DNA of 64,000 bases from Intrasporangium flavum (GCF_001956915.1 NZ_MLJO01000002.1:62001-126000), one strand, 5' to 3'; numbered from the stretch's first letter, positions 17,155-25,737 are shown. Program-made: numbers and translations. The notes: generated by a model from the sequence alone, not told the origin.

Positions 17155-17925
17155 TCAGTGGCCCGGGTCGTGGGCGGCGGCCCGGTCGGTCCGCGGGTCG
17201 GCGTGCTGGCCGTGGGGGACCACGACGTCGTCGGCGCTATCGCCCGCGTCGGGGTAGAGGGCGAGCGTCACCCCGACACCGACGGCGAGCCCGAGGAGCT
17301 GCGCGACGACGAAGCCGGGCACCGAACCCGGGGCGATGCCGGCGAAGGTGTCGGTGAAGACCCGGCCGAGCGTGACTGCCGGGTTGGCGAACGACGTGGA
17401 GCTGGTGAACCAGTACGCCGCACCGATGTAGGCCCCGACCGCGGGCGCGGCGAGGGCGGCGCGCCCGGTGCGGGCCAACGCGAACACCAGCGCCACGAGG
17501 CCGGCACTCGCGACGACCTCGCCGATGCCGTGCCCGACAGTCATGCGGTCGGTCGACGAGATCGCCGTGCCGACGCCGAACATCGCGTTCGCGAGCAGCG
17601 CGCCGCAGACGGCGCCGAGCACCTGGGTCACCGTGTAGGCGCCGAGCTCGGCGGGGCGCAGCCCGTGACCGCTGCGGCGGCCGAGGAACCAGTCCGCGGC
17701 CGAGACGAGCGGGTTGAAGTGCGCGCCGGACACCGGTCCGAACAGCAGGATCAGCACGGCCAGGCCGAGCGCCGTGGCGATGCTGTTCTCCAGCAGCTGC
17801 AGGCCGACGTCCTGCGGCGACAGGCTCTGCGCCGCGATCCCCGAGCCGACGACGACCGTGACGAGCATTGCGCTGCCGAGGAACTCGGCCAGGAGTCGGC
17901 GGGGGAGAGCTGTGGAGGTCGTCAC
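17155..17925 (-). CDS. Aquaporin/aquaglyceroporin (AqpS-like), arsenite channel candidate
   Basis: A 256-residue MIP-family channel with six hydrophobic segments and two half-helix motifs: SGAHFNPLV (NPL instead of NPA) and SFANPAVT. The C-terminus has a His/Asp-rich tail (HGQHADPRTD, HDPGH). In Sinorhizobium meliloti an aquaglyceroporin, AqpS, replaces the arsenite pump and lets As(III) flow out after ArsC reduction. The arrangement here, channel then arsC on one strand and an ArsR-ArsC fusion divergent, suggests the same use. The start is GTG at 17925, with only 45 bp to the divergent gene. Confidence 0.87.
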   Translation of the reverse strand: MTTSTALPRRLLAEFLGSAMLVTVVVGSGIAAQSLSPQDVGLQLLENSIATALGLAVLILLFGPVSGAHFNPLVSAADWFLGRRSGHGLRPAELGAYTVTQVLGAVCGALLANAMFGVGTAISSTDRMTVGHGIGEVVASAGLVALVFALARTGRAALAAPAVGAYIGAAYWFTSSTSFANPAVTLGRVFTDTFAGIAPGSVPGFVVAQLLGLAVGVGVTLALYPDAGDSADDVVVPHGQHADPRTDRAAAHDPGH

Positions 17926-17950
17926 CCGACGATGTTGACGCGTCCGAACC

Positions 17951-17970
17951 AGTCAGTCAAACTTGAGTCA
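17951..17970. promoter_or_regulatory. Candidate operator between aquaporin and arsR-arsC fusion
   Basis: A TCAA-AC-TTGA inverted repeat (17957-17966) inside AGTCAGTCAAACTTGAGTCA, immediately before the ATG at 17971. ArsR-family operators often contain TCAA/TTGA half-sites. The site differs from the repeats at 13541-13601, implying a separate regulator specificity. The fusion gene would then be leaderless or nearly so. Confidence 0.5.
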
Positions 17971-18654
17971 ATGAATGTTGAGCGAACTGACGAGCTTGCG
18001 CGCCGGGCCCGCGCCCATGCGGCGCTCGCGGACGTCACCCGCCTCCGGATCATGGACCGGCTCTCGGTCAGCGACGCGGCGGCCTCCGAGCTCGGAGCCC
18101 TCCTCGACGTCCCGTCCAACCTGCTCGCGCACCACCTCAACGTGCTCCAGGACGCCGGCCTCGTGGCGCGCCAGAGGTCCGAGGGTGACGGCCGCCGCAC
18201 CTACGTCACCCTGACGCGGGACGCCGTTCTCGCGACGAACGCATCGGCCGGCGACCTGCGACGCCCCCGACGCGTCCTGTTCGTCTGCACCGCCAACACC
18301 GCCCGCTCGCACCTCGCCGCCGCGCTGTGGCGCCGGGCCAGCCCGATCCGGGTCGCCTCGGCCGGCACGCAGCCCGGCGACCGGGTCAACGAGCGGGCCG
18401 TGGCAGCTGCCGCACGCCACGGCCTCGAGCTGCCCGACGTCCGGCCGGCGCTGCTCGAGGACACCGCGCGCGCCGGCGACCTCGTCATCACGGTGTGCGA
18501 CCGCGCCCACGAGGAGCTGCGCGGCGCCGACTGGGCCCACTGGTCGGTCCCCGACCCGGTCGTGGCGGGTGGCTCGAGGGCCTTCGACCGGGCGCTCGAC
18601 CGGCTGGCCGGCCGGGTCGCCGCCCTCGCACCACGCTTCGCCCCTGCGCGCTGA
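17971..18654 (+). CDS. ArsR-ArsC fusion: winged-helix repressor joined to a low-molecular-weight phosphatase-type domain
   Basis: A 227-residue two-domain protein. Residues 1-85 form an ArsR winged helix (VPSNLLAHHLNVLQDAGLVARQ). Residues 100-227 form an LMW-phosphatase/ArsC domain with the CX5R loop C106-TANTA-R112 and a VPDPVVAG element with the catalytic Asp. C176 (VCDRAHEE) is the only other cysteine. The winged-helix part contains no cysteine, so it has no classical As(III) site. Arsenate or redox sensing through the catalytic domain is a possible alternative. It is divergent from the aquaporin-arsC pair, which it probably controls. Confidence 0.88.
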   Translation: MNVERTDELARRARAHAALADVTRLRIMDRLSVSDAAASELGALLDVPSNLLAHHLNVLQDAGLVARQRSEGDGRRTYVTLTRDAVLATNASAGDLRRPRRVLFVCTANTARSHLAAALWRRASPIRVASAGTQPGDRVNERAVAAAARHGLELPDVRPALLEDTARAGDLVITVCDRAHEELRGADWAHWSVPDPVVAGGSRAFDRALDRLAGRVAALAPRFAPAR

Positions 18655-18670
18655 GCGACCCGCGGGACGG

Positions 18671-18705
18671 CGACGGCCCCGGCCCCACGGGGACCGGGGC
18701 CGTCG
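18671..18705. terminator. Bidirectional hairpin terminator
   Basis: Perfect 12-bp stem (CGACGGCCCCGG / CCGGGGCCGTCG) with an 11-base loop between the convergent ends of the arsR-arsC fusion and serA. It can serve both transcripts. Confidence 0.8.
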
Positions 18706-18721
18706 GCCTCCTGAGCGTCGG

Positions 18722-19930
18722 TCAGGCCGACTCGCTCGGCCAGGACTCGAGGTGGAGCGCCTCGTGCCCGTCGCGCAGGGCGGTGAGCGTCTCGTCGGTC
18801 AGGGGCACGTCGGTGTCGGTGACGACGTAGCCGAGCTGGCCACGCGTCGCGAGCGATTGGCCGACGACGTTGACCCCGGTCGCGGCCAGCGTGTTGTTGA
18901 TCGAGGCGAGCACGCCGGGGATGTTGTGGTGCAGCAGCGCCATCCGGAAGGAGCCGTCGCGCGGCGTCGGGAGCACCTCGGGCAGGTTGACCGACAGCGA
19001 CGTCGCGCCCTCGGCGATGTAGCCGCTCAGCTTTCCCGCGACGAAGGAGCCGATCTCCTCCTGGGCCTCGGCGGTCGACCCGCCGACGTGCGGGGTGAGG
19101 ATGACGTTCTCGAGGCCGCGCAGCGGCGACTCGAACGGATCGCCCTGCGCCTTCGGCTCGGTGGGGAACACGTCGATGGCCGCACCGGAGAGGTGGCCCG
19201 AGAGGATGTGGTCGCGCAGTGCCTGGTCGTCGACGACCATGCCGCGCGAGGCGTTGATGAACACGGAGCCGGGCTTCATCATCGCGAACTGCTCGGCGCC
19301 GAAGAGGCCGGCGTTGCCCGGCCGGCCGTCGACGTGGAGGCTGACGACGTCGGACGCCTCGAGCAGCTCGTCGAGCGAGCCCATGCGGCGGGCGTTGCCG
19401 TGCGCCGGACGGTCGGCGGTGTCGAAGAAGACGACGCGCAGGCCGATGGCCTCGGCGACGTTCGACAGCTGCGTGCCGATGTTGCCGTAGCCGACGATGC
19501 CGAGGGTGCGGCCGCGGGTCTCGTAGGCGCCCTTGGCCGACTTGTCCCAGATCCCGTCGTGCATCTTCTGGGTCTTCTCCGGCAGGCGCCGGGCCAGTGC
19601 GATGACCTCGCCGAGGACGAGCTCGACGACGCTGCGGGTGTTGGAGAACGGGGCGTTGAAGACGCCGACTCCGAGCTCGGTGGCGCGGCCGAGGTCGACC
19701 TGGTTGGTGCCGATGCAGAAGCAGCCGATGGCGCGCAGGTCGGGGGCGGCGTCGAGCACGGCCGCGGTGACCTTCGTGTTCGACCGGATGCCCAGCACCG
19801 TGACGCCCTCGAGGGCCTCGATGAGCTCGTGCTCGCTCAGCGATCCGGAGCGGGTCTCGACCTCGAAGCCGTTGCGGCGGAACGCCTCGGGCGCGACGGG
19901 GTGGACGTTCTCCAGCAGCAGTACCTTCAC
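18722..19930 (-). CDS. serA: D-3-phosphoglycerate dehydrogenase (short form with ACT domain)
   Basis: A 402-residue enzyme converting 3-phosphoglycerate to 3-phosphohydroxypyruvate with NAD+, the first step of serine synthesis. It has the NAD-binding GIVGYGNIGTQ motif (about 152-162), the catalytic Arg and Glu regions, the closing His in LTPHVGGST, and a C-terminal ACT domain (about 325-395; HHNIPGVLASIN) that binds serine for feedback control. Its length matches the E. coli-like form without the intervening domain of the mycobacterial enzyme. The gene stands alone and is not functionally linked to the ars genes. Confidence 0.93.
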   Translation of the reverse strand: MKVLLLENVHPVAPEAFRRNGFEVETRSGSLSEHELIEALEGVTVLGIRSNTKVTAAVLDAAPDLRAIGCFCIGTNQVDLGRATELGVGVFNAPFSNTRSVVELVLGEVIALARRLPEKTQKMHDGIWDKSAKGAYETRGRTLGIVGYGNIGTQLSNVAEAIGLRVVFFDTADRPAHGNARRMGSLDELLEASDVVSLHVDGRPGNAGLFGAEQFAMMKPGSVFINASRGMVVDDQALRDHILSGHLSGAAIDVFPTEPKAQGDPFESPLRGLENVILTPHVGGSTAEAQEEIGSFVAGKLSGYIAEGATSLSVNLPEVLPTPRDGSFRMALLHHNIPGVLASINNTLAATGVNVVGQSLATRGQLGYVVTDTDVPLTDETLTALRDGHEALHLESWPSESA

Positions 19931-20063
19931 GCGTGTCTCCCTCGGGGGCTTCCCGCACGGTGCGGGGCGCCCGAACTCTTGGTGGGTCTCGGTATCAGGG
20001 TGCCCCAGCCGGCGGCCGGGGCGCGATCTCGTGCGCGGGCTGAGACGCGCCGCCTCGGTGGTG

Positions 20064-20771
20064 TCACGGCTCGGCGCCCGTGGTGGCTCGCTCGAGCGTC
20101 CGGGCGAGGGTCCGGGCGAGCAGCTCGCCGGTGTGCTCGAGGTGGTGGCGCATGGCCGCCTCGGCGTCGGCGCCGCGGCGGTCCAGGACGGCCGTGACGA
20201 TCGGCTCGTGCTCGTCGCGGATCTCCGCGAGGGTCCGCCCCGCGGTCGTCGTCGGGGGTCCGAGCAGTGCGGTGGTGGCCCGGAGCCGGTCGATGATCGC
20301 GGCGGCGCGCTGGTTGCCGCCGGCGCGCATCAGGGTGTCGTGCACGGCGTGGTCGGCGACCCAGAACTGCTGCTCGTCGGCGGCCCCGCCGTGCTGGCCC
20401 AGCGCCGCACCCATGGCGTCCAGCGCCGCGCGGATCTCGGCGTGCTCGGCCTCGGTGCCCTGCTCGGCGGCGCGGCGCGCGGCCGGCGGCTCGAGCGCGA
20501 GGCGGATGTCGATGATCTCCTCGATGTCGCGCGCCTGCGGCGTGAGGACGCGGAAGCCACGGTTGCGGTCGATCCGCACGAGCCCCGCCTCCGCGAGGCG
20601 CAGCAGCCCCTCGCGGACCGGGCTGCGCGAGACGCCGAGCAGGTCGGCGAGCTGGTAGACGGAGTACGTGGCGTCCGGGACGAGCTCGCCGCCGATGATC
20701 CCCGCGCGCACGGCGTCGACGACCGCGTCCGCGAGGGAGGGGGCGCCGTGGGGCAGGCTCAGCCGGGGCAT
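20064..20771 (-). CDS. GntR-family (FadR/FCD-type) regulator
   Basis: A 235-residue regulator. The winged helix is at about 10-75 (YQLADLLGVSRSPVREGLLRLAEAGLVRI), followed by an all-helical FCD effector domain (about 85-225) with metal-binding-type His residues (DHAVHDTLM; HHLEHTGELL). FCD regulators respond to hydroxy- or carboxylic acids. It is divergent from a large FAD/Fe-S hydroxy-acid dehydrogenase gene whose start is 17 bp away. The ATG at 20771 is chosen; ATGs at 20780 and 20789 would extend into the operator palindrome. Repression of the divergent gene, relieved by its substrate, is likely. Confidence 0.87.
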   Translation of the reverse strand: MPRLSLPHGAPSLADAVVDAVRAGIIGGELVPDATYSVYQLADLLGVSRSPVREGLLRLAEAGLVRIDRNRGFRVLTPQARDIEEIIDIRLALEPPAARRAAEQGTEAEHAEIRAALDAMGAALGQHGGAADEQQFWVADHAVHDTLMRAGGNQRAAAIIDRLRATTALLGPPTTTAGRTLAEIRDEHEPIVTAVLDRRGADAEAAMRHHLEHTGELLARTLARTLERATTGAEP

Positions 20772-20773
20772 GC

Positions 20774-20785
20774 GTAACATGTTAC
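20774..20785. promoter_or_regulatory. Perfect palindrome GTAACATGTTAC, likely GntR operator
   Basis: A 12-bp perfect palindrome lying between the divergent GntR regulator (ATG at 20771, minus strand) and the oxidoreductase (ATG at 20788, plus strand). FadR-type operators have this GTnnnnnnAC symmetry. It is so close to both start codons that bound protein would block transcription initiation or elongation on both sides. Confidence 0.75.
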
Positions 20786-20787
20786 TC

Positions 20788-23625
20788 ATGGACGAGCCCG
20801 ACGCGAACGTGGTGCAGGCGCTTTCCCGTGCCGGCCTCGACGTGCACGCCGATGCCGGTACTCGCAGCATGTACGCCTCCGACGCGTCGCTGTACCGGAT
20901 CCCGCCGCTCGCGGTGGTGCGCCCGCGCAGCGTCGACGACGTCGGCGCGACTCTGGCCGTGGCGCGGGAGACCGGCATCCCGGTCACCTCGCGCGGCGCC
21001 GGCACGTCGGTGGCCGGCAACGCGGTGGGGCGCGGCGTCGTGCTCGACTTCTCGCGGCACCTCAACCGCGTCCTGTCGGTGGACCCGGACACCCGCACGG
21101 CGGTCGTCGAGCCCGGCACCGTCCACGCGGTGCTCCAGAAGGCCGCCGCGCCGCACGGCGTCCGGTTCGGGCCCGACCCGTCGACCCACCCGCGATGCAC
21201 CATCGGCGGGATGATCGGCAACAACGCCTGCGGCTCCCGGTCGCTCGCCTACGGCCGCACCTCCGACAACGTCGCCGGCCTCGAGCTGCTGACCGCCGCC
21301 GGCGAGCGCCTCGCCACCGGCTACGACGACGCCGGGGTGCCGTTCACGCGGGGCGCCGAGGACGTCGTCTCCGGCGCCTGCGCCGTGATGGCCCGCCACC
21401 TGTCGACGGCACGCACCGAGTTCGACCGCTTCGGCCGGCAGGTCTCGGGCTACGCCGCGCACCACCTGCTGCCCGAGCGCTTCGACCTCACCCAGGCCCT
21501 CGTCGGCTCCGAGGGGACGCTCGGCGTCATCACGCAGGCGACCGTCCGGCTCGTCGTCGACGCGCCCGTCCGGGTCGTCGTGGCCCTCGGCTTCGCCGAC
21601 ATCGTCGCAGCCGGCGAGGCCGCGCCCGCGGTCGTGGCCCACGGGCCGACGTCCTGCGAAGGCCTCGACTCCCGCCTCATCGACGTGCTCCGGGCCCGGC
21701 GCGGCCCCGGTGCCATCCCGCCCCTGCCGCGCGGGCGTGCTTGGCTCTTCGTCGAGTTCGCCGGCGACGACGCCGGTGAGGTGGTCGCGCGCGCTCGGCG
21801 GCTCGTGGCCGAGAACATCGCCGACGACGCGGTGGTCGTCGAGGACCCCGCCGTGCAGGCCCGGCTGTGGCGGATCCGCGAGGACGGCGCCGGGCTCGCC
21901 GGTCGCGCGCCCTCGGGCAAGCCGGCGTGGCCCGGGTGGGAGGACGCGGCCGTGCCGCCCGACCGTCTCGGTGAGTACCTGGCGGCCTTCGACGAGCTCG
22001 TCGGCTCCTACGGCATGACGTCGGCGCCCTTCGGCCACTTCGGCGACGGCTGCATGCACGTGCGCCTCGACCTGCCCCTCGACCAGCCCGACGGCACGAA
22101 GGTCATGCGCGAGTTCCTCACCGAGTCCGCCCGCCTGGTCGGTGGGTTCGGCGGGTCGCTGTCCGGCGAGCACGGCGACGGCCGGGCCCGCTCCGAGCTG
22201 CTGCCGCACATGTACTCGCCCGACGCCATCGCCCTCTTCGGCGGCATCAAGCACGCGTTCGACCCGGGCAACCTGCTCAACCCCGGGGTTCTCGTCGACC
22301 CCGATCCGGTCGACGCGGACGTGCGGCCCGCCGGCCACTTCCCGGTGCGCAACCTCGCGATGGCCTACCCCCACGACGGGGGCGACCTCGCCCAGGCGGT
22401 GCACCGCTGCACCGGCGTCGGAAAGTGCCGGGCCGACAACTCGGGCGCCGGCGGAGTCATGTGCCCGTCCTACCTCGCCACCCGCGAGGAGAAGGACTCG
22501 ACGCGAGGCCGCGCCCGCGTCCTGCAGGACGTCGTCCGCGGCGAGCTGCCGTGGTCGCACCCGTCCGTCCACGACGCGATGGACCTGTGCCTGTCGTGCA
22601 AGGGCTGCGCGTCGGACTGCCCCACGGGCATCGACATGGCCACCTACAAGTCGGAGGTGCTGCACCAGACCTACCGTCGCCGACTGCGCCCCCGCTCGCA
22701 CTACACGCTCGGGCGGCTGCCGATGTGGGCCCGGCTGGCCGGGCGCGTCCCGGCTCTCGCCAACCGGTCGCTGACGCTGCCCCTCGTCGCGCCGGTGGCG
22801 CTGTGGCTCGCCGGTGTCGACCGGCGTCGTTCGATCCCGGCGTTCGCCAGGCGTCCGTTCCGCCGCAGCTTCTCCGCGCGGTCCTCGGACCTGAAACCTG
22901 TTGTCCTGTTTGCCGACTCGTTCTCCGACTCGTTCTCTCCCGAGGTCGCCGAGGCCACGGTCCGGGTGCTGCGCGACGCCGGGTACGAGCCGCGCCTGCC
23001 GAGCGGCTCGGTCTGCTGCGGCCTCACGTGGATCACGACCGGACAGCTGGACTCGGCGAAGAGCATCCTGCGCCGCACCGTCGCGGCGCTGGCCGACGAC
23101 GCCCGCGCGGGCCTGCCCATCGTCGGGATCGAGCCCTCGTGCACCGCCGTGCTGCGCTCCGACGTGCACGAGCTGCTGCCCGGCGACGACGACGCCGCGC
23201 TCGTCTCCTCCCGGGTCCGCACGCTCGCCGAGCTGCTCGCCGAGACGCCGGGCTGGACGCCGCCCGACCTCACCGGGACGCAGGTCGTCGCCCAGCCGCA
23301 CTGCCACCACCACGCGGTGCTCGGGTGGAAGACCGACGCCGACCTGCTCGTCGACACCGGGGCCACGGTGCAGACCCTCGCCGGCTGCTGCGGGCTCGCC
23401 GGCAACTTCGGCGTCGAGATCGGCCACCACGACGTCTCGCTCGCCGTCGCCGCCCAGAACCTGCTCCCCGCGCTCGACGCGTCCCCGGACGCCGTCGTGC
23501 TCGCCGACGGGTTCTCGTGCCGCACCCAGGTGGCCGACCTGCGTGACCGCCCCGCCGTGCACCTCGCCCAGCTCCTCGACCCCGACGCCCCGAGTCGCCG
23601 CCCCCCGCACACACCCTCGGCCTGA
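20788..23625 (+). CDS. FAD-binding and Fe-S-binding oxidoreductase (D-lactate / D-2-hydroxyacid dehydrogenase type)
   Basis: A 945-residue fusion. Residues 35-480 are a GlcD-type FAD domain (PCMH motif TSRGAGTSVAGNA; GGMIGNNACGSRSL; C-terminal HFGDGCMHVRLD and GEHGDG). Residues about 540-640 hold a ferredoxin-like region with CX2CX2CX3CP (CLSCKGCASDCPTG) and an earlier CTGVGKC. The C-terminal third has two CCG motifs (SVCCGLTW, GCCGLAGNFG), as in heterodisulfide-reductase-type domains. The plan matches the YdiJ/Dld-II enzymes that oxidise D-2-hydroxy acids and feed the quinone pool. A divergent FCD-type GntR regulator supports hydroxy-acid control. Confidence 0.88.
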   Translation: MDEPDANVVQALSRAGLDVHADAGTRSMYASDASLYRIPPLAVVRPRSVDDVGATLAVARETGIPVTSRGAGTSVAGNAVGRGVVLDFSRHLNRVLSVDPDTRTAVVEPGTVHAVLQKAAAPHGVRFGPDPSTHPRCTIGGMIGNNACGSRSLAYGRTSDNVAGLELLTAAGERLATGYDDAGVPFTRGAEDVVSGACAVMARHLSTARTEFDRFGRQVSGYAAHHLLPERFDLTQALVGSEGTLGVITQATVRLVVDAPVRVVVALGFADIVAAGEAAPAVVAHGPTSCEGLDSRLIDVLRARRGPGAIPPLPRGRAWLFVEFAGDDAGEVVARARRLVAENIADDAVVVEDPAVQARLWRIREDGAGLAGRAPSGKPAWPGWEDAAVPPDRLGEYLAAFDELVGSYGMTSAPFGHFGDGCMHVRLDLPLDQPDGTKVMREFLTESARLVGGFGGSLSGEHGDGRARSELLPHMYSPDAIALFGGIKHAFDPGNLLNPGVLVDPDPVDADVRPAGHFPVRNLAMAYPHDGGDLAQAVHRCTGVGKCRADNSGAGGVMCPSYLATREEKDSTRGRARVLQDVVRGELPWSHPSVHDAMDLCLSCKGCASDCPTGIDMATYKSEVLHQTYRRRLRPRSHYTLGRLPMWARLAGRVPALANRSLTLPLVAPVALWLAGVDRRRSIPAFARRPFRRSFSARSSDLKPVVLFADSFSDSFSPEVAEATVRVLRDAGYEPRLPSGSVCCGLTWITTGQLDSAKSILRRTVAALADDARAGLPIVGIEPSCTAVLRSDVHELLPGDDDAALVSSRVRTLAELLAETPGWTPPDLTGTQVVAQPHCHHHAVLGWKTDADLLVDTGATVQTLAGCCGLAGNFGVEIGHHDVSLAVAAQNLLPALDASPDAVVLADGFSCRTQVADLRDRPAVHLAQLLDPDAPSRRPPHTPSA

Positions 23626-23704
23626 GCCGTGCCTCGCGGAGGGCCTGCGCACACGTCAGGTTCTTCCGTTGTCGACGGTGCCCGTTTCTGCCGATACTGG
23701 CGGC

Positions 23705-24223
23705 ATGGGGACGCAGGAATCGGAACCGGGACAGGAGTCGCTCCGACGCCTCGAGCAGCTCGAGGCCCGGGTCGACGCCAACCGCGCGGACATCGATGCG
23801 CTCATCGCCAGGAGCGACGGCGCCGACGTGCGGGCGGACGCCAGCGAGGCGCGGGCGGACGCCAGCGAGGCGCGAGCGGACGCCAGCGAGGCAGCGGCCG
23901 GTGCGAGCCGGCAGCGGGCCGACGAGGACCGCGCCAGGATCGGCGACCTCGAGGCGCGGGCCGACGTCGACCGCAAGCTGATCACCGAGCTGCAGGCCGA
24001 CGGACTGCTCAACCGCGGGCAGGTCGAGCAGCTCGAGGAGGCGCTGCGGACCTCGCGCACGATCGGCGCGGCCATCGGCATCGTCATGGCGAACCGGCGC
24101 GTCGACGAGCGGTGCGCCTTCGACGTGCTCCGCACGGCCAGCAACCTCCGCAACCGCAAGCTGCGGCTCGTCGCCGAGGACGTCGTGCTGACCGGGGCGG
24201 TGGACGACCTCCCCGTCCTCTAG
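23705..24223 (+). CDS. Coiled-coil ANTAR-domain protein
   Basis: A 172-residue soluble protein. Residues 12-115 are a charged, heptad-rich coiled coil with an internal RADASEA repeat (21-bp DNA repeat at 23830-23892). The C-terminal ANTAR domain (about 112-168) shows ALRTSRTIGAAIGIVMANRRV and ASNLRNRKLRLVAEDVV. ANTAR domains bind dual-hairpin RNA structures and prevent premature termination. The usual GAF or receiver sensor domain is replaced by a coiled coil, so regulation would work through oligomerisation. It is one of five ANTAR proteins in this window. Confidence 0.85.
   Translation: MGTQESEPGQESLRRLEQLEARVDANRADIDALIARSDGADVRADASEARADASEARADASEAAAGASRQRADEDRARIGDLEARADVDRKLITELQADGLLNRGQVEQLEEALRTSRTIGAAIGIVMANRRVDERCAFDVLRTASNLRNRKLRLVAEDVVLTGAVDDLPVL
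23830..23892 (+). repeat. 21-bp tandem repeat inside the coiled-coil ANTAR gene
   Basis: Three near-identical 21-bp units (GCGGGCGGACGCCAGCGAGG plus one base) encode consecutive RADASEA heptads. One heptad per unit means copy-number changes would keep the reading frame and the coiled-coil register. Confidence 0.85.
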
Positions 24224-24239
24224 CGACGAGCCGCCGGGC

Positions 24240-25721
24240 TCAGGCCCCGGACGGCACGAGCGCGTCGTCCTCCGCGGTCACGGCAGAGTGCTCGATGCGC
24301 TCTTCGGCGGCCCGGGACGCGCCGCGCGGGATCGACAGGGCGATGACGGCTGCGAGAGCGGCCACCCCCGCGCCGATGAGCAGGCCGACGCGGAAGCCCG
24401 CCTCGCTCGGGAGCGCGATGCCGCCACCGACGTCGGTGGACAGGTTCGCGAGGACGACGCCGACGACGGCGGCCGACACCGACGTGCCGATCGAGCGCAT
24501 CAGGGTGTTGAAGCTGTTGGCGGAGCCGGTCTCGGACAGCGGCACCGAGCCCATGATGAGCGCCGGCATGGCGCCGTAGGCGAACCCGACACCGGTGTTG
24601 GTGACGCAGACCGCGACGAGCAGCCCCCACGTCGAGCCCATGAGCGCCACGGCCGAGAGGTAGCCGAGAGCGACGACAGCGGCGCCGACGGCAAGGGTGG
24701 TCCTCGGCCCGCGGGCGTGCGACAGGCGGGCGCCGAGCGGCGAGACGAGCATCATCATGAGTCCGCCGGGGGCCATCCACAGGCCCATCTGGAGCATGTC
24801 CTGACCGAGGCCGTACCCGGTGGTGGTCGGCAGCTGCAGCAGCTGCGGCACGATGAGCGACTGCGCGTACATGGCGAACCCGATGACGACGGATGCGAGG
24901 TTGGTCAGCAGCACGACGGGGCGGGCCGTGACGCGGAGGTCGACGAGCGGGTCGGAGGTCCGCAGCTCGAACCAGCCCCAGGCGAGGAGCACGACGACGG
25001 CGCCCCCGAGCAGGCCCAGGGTGCCGGCGCTCGTCCAGCCCCAGTCGGCGCCCTTGGACACGCCGAGCAGCAGGCAGACGAGTCCGACGCCGAGGCCGAC
25101 GGCACCCACGGGGTCGAAGCGGCCGCGGGCGGTGACCGGGGTGGCCGGGATGACGAGGAAGATGAGCACGGCGATGGCGACGGCCAGGACGGTGGCGCCC
25201 CAGAACAGCATCCGCCAGTCGGCGTACTCGGCCACGGCGGCGGCGACGGGCAGGCCGAGCGCGCCGCCGATGCCCATCGAGGCGCTCATGAGGGCGATCG
25301 AGGTGCCGAGGCGCTCTGGCGGGAGCAGGTCGCGCATCGCGCTGATGCCGAGCGGGACGAGGCCCATCGCGGCGCCCTGCAGGGCTCGGCCGGCGATCAT
25401 CGGGACGACCGAGGTGGCGAGGGCGCACACGAGGGACCCGGCCACGAGCAGCACCGAGCACGCGAGCATGACGCGACGCTTGCCGTAGAGGTCGCCGAGG
25501 CGGCCGCTGATCGGCGTCGCGACGGCGGCCGCGAGCAGTGTCGCCGTGATGACCCACGTCGCGTTCGACGAGGTGGTGTCGAGCAGCCGCGGCAGCTCGC
25601 CGATGAGGGGGACGACGAGCGTCTGCATCACCGCGGCGACGATGCCCGCGAAGGCGAGCACGGCCACGACTGCCTCGGTGCGGACGGCAGGCCGTCGGGT
25701 GGGAAGGGATGTCTCGATCAC
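24240..25721 (-). CDS. MFS drug efflux transporter, DHA2 (14-segment) type
   Basis: A 493-residue inner-membrane protein with about 14 hydrophobic segments. Motif A is GRLGDLYGKRR (about 73-83); motif C-like glycines occur in segment 5 (MSASMGIGGALGLPVA). The family exports drugs or toxic metabolites by proton antiport. The start is the GTG at 25721 (VIETSLPTRR); in-frame ATGs further upstream would run through the promoter and operator. It is divergent from a MarR repressor with a TGTAC-T-GTACA site between, so induction by a substrate drug is likely. Confidence 0.9.
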   Translation of the reverse strand: MIETSLPTRRPAVRTEAVVAVLAFAGIVAAVMQTLVVPLIGELPRLLDTTSSNATWVITATLLAAAVATPISGRLGDLYGKRRVMLACSVLLVAGSLVCALATSVVPMIAGRALQGAAMGLVPLGISAMRDLLPPERLGTSIALMSASMGIGGALGLPVAAAVAEYADWRMLFWGATVLAVAIAVLIFLVIPATPVTARGRFDPVGAVGLGVGLVCLLLGVSKGADWGWTSAGTLGLLGGAVVVLLAWGWFELRTSDPLVDLRVTARPVVLLTNLASVVIGFAMYAQSLIVPQLLQLPTTTGYGLGQDMLQMGLWMAPGGLMMMLVSPLGARLSHARGPRTTLAVGAAVVALGYLSAVALMGSTWGLLVAVCVTNTGVGFAYGAMPALIMGSVPLSETGSANSFNTLMRSIGTSVSAAVVGVVLANLSTDVGGGIALPSEAGFRVGLLIGAGVAALAAVIALSIPRGASRAAEERIEHSAVTAEDDALVPSGA

Positions 25722-25726
25722 GAATG

Positions 25727-25737
25727 TGTACTGTACA
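25727..25737. promoter_or_regulatory. MarR-type operator candidate TGTACTGTACA
   Basis: An inverted repeat TGTAC-T-GTACA lies six bases upstream of the efflux pump GTG, within an AT-richer stretch that also contains ATGCACGATGCAC (25744-25756). Both are plausible sites for the divergent MarR regulator. Confidence 0.6.

Noticed and set aside
20782..23652. A 956-codon open frame on the minus strand opposite the FAD/Fe-S oxidoreductase
   Set aside because: Shadow frame: no domain or motif, Gly/Arg/Val-rich, and the plus strand carries the FAD and Fe-S motifs in order.
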